A stretch of 10,811 nt of DNA from Desulfotomaculum sp. (GTDB lineage Bacteria > Bacillota > Desulfotomaculia > Desulfotomaculales > Nap2-2B). The stretch is from the NCBI GenBank assembly GCA_003485325.1, contig DMZI01000067.1, forward strand, positions 63,158 to 73,968. The letters run 5' to 3'. Each line of letters opens with the position of its first letter. Position 1 is the stretch's first letter. Positions 4,930 to 10,811 of this stretch are shown piece by piece. Made by a program: the position numbers and the translations under genes. A model generated the notes under the pieces. The model was not told where the DNA came from. It worked only from the letters and a program-made list of their open reading frames with translations, and ran no database searches.

Positions 4930-7900
4930 TTAAACAAGGCTGCCGGTGATGGTTTGGTTGGATTGGTTATTAGGGTTGAGCAGGAATATTTTAGAAAAAT
5001 GGTTGGCGTTCTTGAAGGCGATGGAGAGCATCAATTTAATCCGGTTGAGCTGGTTTACCTCACTGGCGCCGGGATCGTAGTCAATTGCCGCAATATTCGC
5101 CTGCGGGTAGTTTCTTCTTAAATCCTTGATCATTCCTTTTCCAGTAACGTGGTTGGGAAGGCAGGCAAAGGGCTGGATACAGACAATATTGGGTGCTCCG
5201 TGCTCAATCAGCTCGATCATTTCCACTGTCAGAAGCCACCCTTCGCCGGTGTGGTGCCCGAGAGAGAGTATTCTGCTGGCCCTTTCCGCCTGAGTGTAAA
5301 TTGAAGGCGGGGGGTCAAAACGTTCGCTTCGTTCCAGGGCCGCTTTCATTTCTTTTCTGCAGAATTCCAGTAGGTTGATGAGAACCCTGCCGCTGAAATA
5401 CTGCCTTTTGCTGCCGTCTAAAACATAGTGTTTATAAATCAGGTCGTAGGCGCAGTAGATGAAAAAGTCCATCATGTCCGGCACAATGGCCTCCGCGCCC
5501 TCGTCTTCCAGTACCTGCACAACGGAATTATTGGCCTGCGGGTTGTATTTGACCAGGATTTCTCCAACTACGCCCACCCGCGGCTTTTTTATATCTCTGA
5601 TTTTCAGCTGGTCAAAATCCCTGACGATTTGGTGGATGTACTTTTTAAAGCTTCCCGTATCGGCGCGGGTGAGATGTTCGTTGCAGATCTCGACCCATTT
5701 TCCAAACAGCGCGTTTGCCGAGCCCCGGATTGCTTCATATGGCCTGACCCTGTGCAGGACCCGCATCAGCAGATCGCCGTAGGTCACTCCCATGAGGGCT
5801 TTTTTCCACAGCCGGGGGGTTATTTTAAAGCCCGGATTCTTCTCCAGCCCCGCAATATTGACGGATATGACGGGAATCTTGCCGAAACCTGAATCCTGCA
5901 GGGCCTTCCTTAATAAACTGATATAGTTGGTAGCCCTGCATCCCCCACCCGTCTGGGTTATGGCCACGGAAGTGTTGTTTAAATCGTATTTACCGGATTT
6001 CAGCGCCTGGATGAGCTGACCCACAACCATAATGCTGGGGTAGCAGGCGTCGTTGTTGACATATTTGACGCCTTCATTGATGGCGTCCTGATCGGCTTTC
6101 TGCAGCAGGACCAGGTTATACCCTTCCGACCGGAACGCTCCTTCAATAAATTTGAAATGAATCGGCGAAAACTGCGGACATAAAATTGTATTTGTTTTTT
6201 TCATTTCTTTCGTAAAGATAATTCTGCTTGCGGCTGTTGCCGCCGCCTGTTCCGCAATTCTGGCGCTGGCCCTGTCTTCCACGGCGGCCTTAAAAGAACG
6301 GATTCTAATCTTGGCGGCGCCCAGGTTGCTTACTTCGTCTATTTTCAGGCAGGTATAGTGCTTGTCATGCTGGCTTAAGATTTCCTCCACCTGATCGGTT
6401 GTCACAGCATCCAGCCCGCAGCCGAAGGAGTTTAGCTGAATCAGTTCCAGGTTCTCCCGGGCAGTTGCCAGGCTGGCCGCAGCGTACAGCCTGGAATGGT
6501 ACATCCACTGATCCACTACTCGCAAAGGCCTTTTAACTCTTCCCAGGTGGGCTACCGAATCTTCGGTAAGGACGGCCATACCATGGGATACAATGATCTC
6601 CGGAATGCCGTGGTTGATTTCCGGATCAAGGTGATAGGGCCTTCCGGCCAGAATAATTCCCCTGGTGCCTGTCCGTTCCAGGTAGTCCAGGACCTCTTCG
6701 CCTTTGTCCCTGATCTCCTGCTTAAACAGCAGATCTTCCTGCCAGGCCTTTTCTACGGCACCGGCAATTTCCTTTAAGCTGACTTCAAAGGATTTTAATT
6801 CTTCAAATAGCCGTTCTGTCAGCCGTTTCCTGTTGTTATACGGCAAAAACGGGTTGATAAAGCTGATTTTATGGTCCTGCAGGATATCCATGTTGTGCTT
6901 GATGACATCCGGATAGGAAATAACAATCGGGCAGTTGAAGCAATTGTTGGCTTCCGCCTGTTCCTTGCGCTCGTGGATTATGGAGGGGTAAAAGATTGTT
7001 TTGACGCCTTTTTGAGCCAGGGAGGCAATATGCCCGTGGACCAGTTTGGCCGGGTAGCAGGCGGACTCCGAAGGTATTGTATCTATACCTGCCTCATAGA
7101 CGGATTTTGAAGACTGGGGCGACAGTTCAACCCTGAAGCCCAGTTGTTTAAAAAAGGTGAACCAGAACGGGTAGTTTTCATACATATTCAGCACTCTGGG
7201 TATCCCGACAGTTCCCCGGAAGGCTTCTTTTCCCTCAAGCGGCTGGTAGGAAAACAGCCGGTTGTATTTATAATCGAATAAATTGGGAATTTTCCCGTTG
7301 TTGTGTTCCCCGGCGATACTCTTTTCGCAGCGGTTTCCCGAGATGTACCTGGACCCGTTGGAAAACTTGTTTATCGTCAGCCGGCAGTTGTTTGTGCAGC
7401 CCTGACATTTGCTCAGGGTACTGGAAACGGACAGGTTTTCCAACTCTTCTTTGGAGATTAAAGAACTTATCTGTCCCTCGCGGTATTTGTCCCTGGCAAT
7501 GATGGCCGCTCCGAAGGCGCCCATCAAACCGGAAATGTCGGGCCGGACGGCTTTTTGCCCGGTGATGGCCTCAAAGCTCCGCAATATTGCATTGTTGTAG
7601 AAAGTGCCTCCCTGGACTACAATATGGCTTCCCAGATCCTCAGGCTTTCTTAGTTTGATCACCTTGAACAGAGCATTTTTAATTACCGAATAGGAAAGGC
7701 CGGCGGAAATGTCGCCCACGGTCGCCCCTTCCTTTTGCGCCTGTTTGACCTTGGAGTTCATGAAGACTGTGCAGCGCGAGCCCAGGTCGACCGGCGCTCC
7801 GGCCAGCAGCGCCGCCTCGGCGAACTCCTGCACGGTTAAGTTTAATGATCGCGCGAATGTATCGATAAATGACCCGCAACCGGAAGAACAGGCTTCATTC

Positions 7901-9225
7901 AAGGCGATGCTGTTGATAATCCCTTTTTTGATCTCGATGCACTTCATGTCCTGTCCGCCGATATCAAGAATAAAATCAACTTCCGGGACGAAATGCTGCG
8001 CGCCTTTGTAATGCGCGATAGTTTCGACCTCGCCTATGTCAACGGACAGGGCGGTCTTGATCAACCCCTCTCCGTAGCCTGTCACCGAGGAATTGGCAAT
8101 TACCGCCTGGTCGGGAATTTTTGAATATATGTCGGCGAGAATTTTTTTGCTGGTCAGCAGCGGGTTTCCTTCGTTATTTGTATAGTGTGAATAAAGGAGG
8201 TTTCCCTGCTGGTCAATAATACAGGCCTTGGTGGTTGTCGAACCGCTGTCAATGCCCAGAAAGAGACGGCCTTGAAAGGAGCTCAAATCGGCGCTGTTTA
8301 CCCTGCTTGCGGAATGCGCCAGGGAAAATTCCCGCAGTTCCTCCTCACTTGTAAAAAGAGGGGCCAGCCTGGTTGTTTCCTGGTCGAAGACACTATCCAG
8401 GACGGGCAGTTTGTCAATCAACGTCTTAAGTTGAACAGGCTCCAGTTCCTGCGAGGCTTTGGCCGCTCCAAGGGCGACGTAGAACTGGGCGTGTTCGGGC
8501 GTGATCGTTTCGTTTTCCGTAAGGCGCAATGTATCAATGAATCTTTTTTTCAGTTCAGGCAAAAAATATAACGGCCCTCCCAAAAAGGCCACCTTGCCCT
8601 TGATCGGGCGTCCGCAGGCCAGACCGCTGATTGTCTGATTAACAACCGATTGGAAAGCCGAAGCTGCAATATCAGCGCGCGAAGCGCCTTCATTTAACAA
8701 AACCTGAATATCTGTTTTGGCAAAAACACCGCAGCGGGCGGCAACGGGATGGATGGTTTTATGCTGTTTGGCGAGTTCATTTAAGCCAAGTGCGTCGGTT
8801 TCCAGCAGGGCCGCGATCTGATCTATAAATGCGCCGGTCCCGCCGGCGCAGGAGCCGTTCATCCTTTGTTCCAGGTTTCCTGTAAAATAGGAGATTTTCG
8901 CATCTTCGCCGCCAAGTTCGATAGCTACATCCGTTTCCGGGATAAACAGCTCCACAGCTTTGCTGCAGGCGATAACCTCCTGGACAAAACCGATGTCCAG
9001 CCATTGTGATACCGAAAGGCCAGCCGATCCCGTCAGCGCTACTGTAATCAGGACATTTCCTGCGGTCTGGTAGGTTTTTTCAAGCACCGCGCTGATGGTC
9101 TTTTTTACATCTGCGTAATGCCTTTGGTAGTCGCTGTAAACAAGATTCTCGTTGTTATCCAGAAGAATAATTTTTACCGTAGTAGATCCTATGTCCAAAC
9201 CCATGTGTAAAATTTGATCCGACAC
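4930..9225 (-). CDS. fused acyl-CoA dehydratase activase / dehydratase-like Fe-S protein
   Basis: The product has 1431 residues and is a large member of the BadF/BadG/BcrA/BcrD (HgdC-type) activase superfamily, similar in layout to YjiL-type fusions. Module 1 (about 8-260) is an ASKHA ATPase: LDIGSTTVK, ELGGEDAK at 104-111, SCAGGTGAF with Cys126, and RCGVFAKTDIQ with Cys165. Module 2 (about 322-580) repeats it: LGIDSGSTTTK, DIGGQDMK, EACSSGCG with Cys446 and RCTVFMNSKVKQ with Cys485. A Cys-rich linker follows (CQGCTNNC at 607-614 and Cys633). Then come a DUF2229-like segment (about 672-1000) with ESACYPAK, NNCFNCP and GRPYHLDPEINHGIP, and an HgdB-like segment (about 1015-1430) with NNDACYPS, TGGGCRATNY and QPFACLPNHV. 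Activases use ATP hydrolysis to push an electron to a partner metallocluster; here donor and acceptor-like parts are one chain. GTG at 9225 is chosen because GAGGGGGAT lies just before it and the protein then starts MSDQILHMGLDIGST; a GTG at 9240 overlaps that ribosome binding site. The substrate is unknown and no separate HgdA/HgdB pair is nearby. Confidence 0.88.
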   Translation of the reverse strand: MSDQILHMGLDIGSTTVKIILLDNNENLVYSDYQRHYADVKKTISAVLEKTYQTAGNVLITVALTGSAGLSVSQWLDIGFVQEVIACSKAVELFIPETDVAIELGGEDAKISYFTGNLEQRMNGSCAGGTGAFIDQIAALLETDALGLNELAKQHKTIHPVAARCGVFAKTDIQVLLNEGASRADIAASAFQSVVNQTISGLACGRPIKGKVAFLGGPLYFLPELKKRFIDTLRLTENETITPEHAQFYVALGAAKASQELEPVQLKTLIDKLPVLDSVFDQETTRLAPLFTSEEELREFSLAHSASRVNSADLSSFQGRLFLGIDSGSTTTKACIIDQQGNLLYSHYTNNEGNPLLTSKKILADIYSKIPDQAVIANSSVTGYGEGLIKTALSVDIGEVETIAHYKGAQHFVPEVDFILDIGGQDMKCIEIKKGIINSIALNEACSSGCGSFIDTFARSLNLTVQEFAEAALLAGAPVDLGSRCTVFMNSKVKQAQKEGATVGDISAGLSYSVIKNALFKVIKLRKPEDLGSHIVVQGGTFYNNAILRSFEAITGQKAVRPDISGLMGAFGAAIIARDKYREGQISSLISKEELENLSVSSTLSKCQGCTNNCRLTINKFSNGSRYISGNRCEKSIAGEHNNGKIPNLFDYKYNRLFSYQPLEGKEAFRGTVGIPRVLNMYENYPFWFTFFKQLGFRVELSPQSSKSVYEAGIDTIPSESACYPAKLVHGHIASLAQKGVKTIFYPSIIHERKEQAEANNCFNCPIVISYPDVIKHNMDILQDHKISFINPFLPYNNRKRLTERLFEELKSFEVSLKEIAGAVEKAWQEDLLFKQEIRDKGEEVLDYLERTGTRGIILAGRPYHLDPEINHGIPEIIVSHGMAVLTEDSVAHLGRVKRPLRVVDQWMYHSRLYAAASLATARENLELIQLNSFGCGLDAVTTDQVEEILSQHDKHYTCLKIDEVSNLGAAKIRIRSFKAAVEDRASARIAEQAAATAASRIIFTKEMKKTNTILCPQFSPIHFKFIEGAFRSEGYNLVLLQKADQDAINEGVKYVNNDACYPSIMVVGQLIQALKSGKYDLNNTSVAITQTGGGCRATNYISLLRKALQDSGFGKIPVISVNIAGLEKNPGFKITPRLWKKALMGVTYGDLLMRVLHRVRPYEAIRGSANALFGKWVEICNEHLTRADTGSFKKYIHQIVRDFDQLKIRDIKKPRVGVVGEILVKYNPQANNSVVQVLEDEGAEAIVPDMMDFFIYCAYDLIYKHYVLDGSKRQYFSGRVLINLLEFCRKEMKAALERSERFDPPPSIYTQAERASRILSLGHHTGEGWLLTVEMIELIEHGAPNIVCIQPFACLPNHVTGKGMIKDLRRNYPQANIAAIDYDPGASEVNQLNRIKLMLSIAFKNANHFSKIFLLNPNNQSNQTITGSLV

Positions 9226-9269
9226 AAGTATCCCCCTCACGGCTGAAATGCCCTTCCTTTTAAGGCTGT

Positions 9270-10415
9270 TTAACGCAGCTTTCTTCTCGGCTTCTTTTTG
9301 AGAAACAGACTGTTTAAATCAGCTCTTATTGAATCCTTGATTGCTGTGCGGCTTTCCTTAAAGAATATTTCAACAGTTTTTTTCAAATTGGATTTGGCCA
9401 GGTCATCCATATGTTTATATGTTTTAATCATCGAAACCGCCATAGCAAGCTTTTCTTTCGATAAATCGTCTATCTTCTTGGCTCCGGTTGCCTGTATGAT
9501 ATTAAATAGCGCATCGACAAACTGCGCCCTTTCATCAACTGACACCTGGCTAAGCCATGCCCTTACCGCCGCATTTATGCTCAGGCTGTATTTGCTCAGT
9601 CCTTTTTCATAAACGAAATTTGTCCCTTTTACTTCCCAGGTAAATGCATTATGCTGCATGATGCTGGCTGCACGGCTGCCCACAATTTTGTATTCTTCGC
9701 CGTGCTCCAGCAGCAAACCGATGATTGAGGATTTTGGCACAAAAGTAATTATTTTATGAAGCGCCTTCTGATAGCCTTCACTTTGGATGATCTTAGCATG
9801 CAGCCCGGGCCCGTCATTGTTATAGACTCCGGTTATCCGCTCCCTGATCTTTTCATCTACAAAGGCTGCCGCGTAAACAGCCAGGTTTCCTCCCTTTGAA
9901 TGTCCGCCCAGATAGAAGTTTCCGGAAAGGTTGTCAATAATGTTTTTTGTATAAATAACAGCCTGATTCTGCGCCTGCACTTGATCCATAAAACTCATTA
10001 AAAAATCTTCTTTCCAACCGATTATTGAATAATCGGTGCCGCGAAAAGCAATAAAATGCAGGTCATTATTTATGGAAAAGACAACAGCAGAAAACTGCTT
10101 TGAATTTTCATAGTCGTACTGATTTACGTAACCGGATAATTTAATATTAAGATAACGCTCTGACTGTGCGGCTCTAGATAATAAGGCAGGAGTTAGTTTT
10201 AAAAAAGGGTCTTTATATGGTCTATACTTTTCTTTACTAAACTGCCGGGCGGCTTCAAACAATGGAATTGAGTCAACGCCGGTTTCCTCTGAAACAATTC
10301 CGTCAAAATTCAAATAGGCAAGAACGGAGAATACCAGATTATCAACTTCATTAAAGGCGTCCCGTATAAAACTTAAGTCCCCGCGCCACTCCAAATAATC
10401 AAATAAGTTTTGCAT
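9270..10415 (-). CDS. DUF2974 (Mbeg1-like) alpha/beta hydrolase
   Basis: The protein has 381 residues and no signal peptide or membrane segment. It opens MQNLFDYLEWRGDLSF and has a lipase-like core: FRGTD at 124-128, the nucleophile elbow GHSKGG with Ser173, an aspartate in NNDGPG (Asp201) and a histidine in MQHNAF (His255). These fit a Ser-Asp-His triad. This arrangement is typical of the DUF2974 family in Firmicutes; members are assumed to be esterases or lipases, but substrates are not established. The C-terminal 100 residues are helical and end very basic (LKKKPRRKLR). The ATG at 10415 is preceded by GAGGAG at normal spacing. Its stop is 44 bases before the activase start and no terminator lies between, so the two are probably co-transcribed. 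Why a hydrolase should travel with an activase is not evident. Confidence 0.87.
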   Translation of the reverse strand: MQNLFDYLEWRGDLSFIRDAFNEVDNLVFSVLAYLNFDGIVSEETGVDSIPLFEAARQFSKEKYRPYKDPFLKLTPALLSRAAQSERYLNIKLSGYVNQYDYENSKQFSAVVFSINNDLHFIAFRGTDYSIIGWKEDFLMSFMDQVQAQNQAVIYTKNIIDNLSGNFYLGGHSKGGNLAVYAAAFVDEKIRERITGVYNNDGPGLHAKIIQSEGYQKALHKIITFVPKSSIIGLLLEHGEEYKIVGSRAASIMQHNAFTWEVKGTNFVYEKGLSKYSLSINAAVRAWLSQVSVDERAQFVDALFNIIQATGAKKIDDLSKEKLAMAVSMIKTYKHMDDLAKSNLKKTVEIFFKESRTAIKDSIRADLNSLFLKKKPRRKLR

Positions 10416-10447
10416 GGCTGCTCCTCTTGATAAAACGTCCTGCCATT

Positions 10448-10474
10448 ATTTTAGCAGAAAATAAAACATCTCAA
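10448..10474 (-). promoter_or_regulatory. possible promoter upstream of the hydrolase gene
   Basis: On the minus strand TTGAGA (complement of 10469-10474) is followed after 15 bases by TAAAAT (complement of 10448-10453), about 30 bases before the hydrolase start. The spacing is shorter than optimal and the region is AT-rich, so chance matches are easy. It would drive both the hydrolase and the activase. Confidence 0.3.
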
Positions 10475-10526
10475 AATAAATATGCCAAAAATCTTAAGCG
10501 GCAAACTGCTGTATGAAATAAGATCT

Positions 10527-10649
10527 TTATGAATTTTTGAACCTTTCCCGGGTAATAAACAGCATGACAGCGGCAGCCAGCGCAGTAAAAGCCCCGAAAT
10601 AAAAAGGATTTTTGTCGAAGTGTCGGTCAAAAAGCGGTAGTATAAATAA
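10527..10649 (-). pseudogene. C-terminal remnant of a membrane transporter, MFS-like
   Basis: Forty codons precede a TAA at 10527-10529, and the frame is closed upstream by another TAA at 10650-10652. The translation has PLFDRHFDKNPFYFGAF followed by a hydrophobic stretch (about residues 16-32, FYFGAFTALAAAVMLFI) and a charged end TRERFKNS. This is how the last transmembrane helix and cytoplasmic tail of major facilitator transporters look. Everything upstream is missing and there is no start codon, so it is the broken tail of a once longer gene. The MFS assignment rests on one helix and is tentative; that it is a coding remnant is better supported. Confidence 0.5.
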
Positions 10650-10694
10650 TTACGTGTAAAGGGATTAATTCCTTAATAAAAAGTTAAACTATAA

Positions 10695-10811
10695 ATGGCT
10701 CTTTCCCGCCAGGAGGATAAGGCTCTGCTGGAGAGCAACCTGAGCGGCAGACGGGGGGCTGCCGGGGATAAAAAACGGGGCCACTTCTTCGTGGAGTTAT
10801 CGCTTATCCTT
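10695..10811 (+). CDS. possible 5' part of an unrecognised gene, runs off the window
   Basis: From the ATG at 10695 the frame is open for 39 codons to the window edge; an in-frame TAA stands immediately before the ATG, so this is the earliest start. The translation begins MALSRQEDKALLESNLSGRR, continues with a basic stretch, and turns hydrophobic at the end (HFFVELSLIL), which could be the first membrane segment. No ribosome binding site is visible before the ATG. An AGGAGG at 10711-10716 lies inside the frame and could serve a later, non-ATG start. The family is not recognised and the frame may be fortuitous. Confidence 0.3.
   Translation, partial: MALSRQEDKALLESNLSGRRGAAGDKKRGHFFVELSLIL

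Noticed and set aside
5428..5892. A 154-codon plus-strand open frame opposite the activase gene
   Set aside because: It lies wholly antisense to well-conserved activase sequence and has no ribosome binding site or recognisable motif; it is a shadow frame.
1..10811. CRISPR array, tRNA or rRNA genes, toxin-antitoxin pair or retron
   Set aside because: No regularly spaced repeats, tRNA cloverleaf, rRNA sequence or reverse transcriptase motif was seen on either strand.

Overview
The window looks like chromosomal DNA of an anaerobic, spore-forming Firmicute, probably a clostridial relative of Desulfotomaculum or Pelotomaculum (Peptococcaceae). The reasons are an isoleucine-type T-box leader in front of an aminotransferase gene, a cotJABC spore-coat operon, strong GGAGG-type ribosome binding sites, and a giant fused 2-hydroxyacyl-CoA dehydratase-activase protein typical of strict anaerobes. 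The genus is an inference from gene style; no rRNA or other marker is present.

Layout. Positions 1-716 hold a small hairpin repeat and the C-terminal half of an IS110-family transposase, whose catalytic N-terminal half is missing. Positions 866-2124 (minus strand) are a complete regulated unit: a sigma-A-type promoter, a T-box riboswitch with an intrinsic terminator, and ilvE (branched-chain aminotransferase). Positions about 2300-3400 are a gene graveyard: a 65-codon start-less fragment, a frameshifted winged-helix-type gene in at least three frames, and the decayed 5' end of an IS21-like transposase. A symmetrical terminator at 3521-3567 closes this region and also ends the cotJ operon.

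Positions 3613-4730 (minus strand) carry cotJA, cotJB and cotJC; CotJC is a manganese-catalase-like protein with all five expected metal ligands. Upstream on the same strand lie a 1431-residue two-module activase/dehydratase-like iron-sulfur protein (4930-9225) and, 44 bases before it, a DUF2974 (Mbeg1-like) alpha/beta hydrolase (9270-10415). These two probably form an operon. The right edge holds the C-terminal remnant of a membrane transporter (10527-10649) and the possible start of a plus-strand gene that runs off the window (10695 onward).

How the parts relate. IlvE expression should respond to uncharged tRNA-Ile. The CotJ proteins belong to the spore coat and may add peroxide defence. 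The large activase is expected to use ATP to drive low-potential electrons onto a metallocluster, but no substrate-specific dehydratase is encoded beside it, so its substrate is unknown. No CRISPR array, tRNA, rRNA or defence island was seen. The most interesting object is the single-chain activase, in which both ATPase modules carry their own cysteine pair at the spacing seen in archerases.
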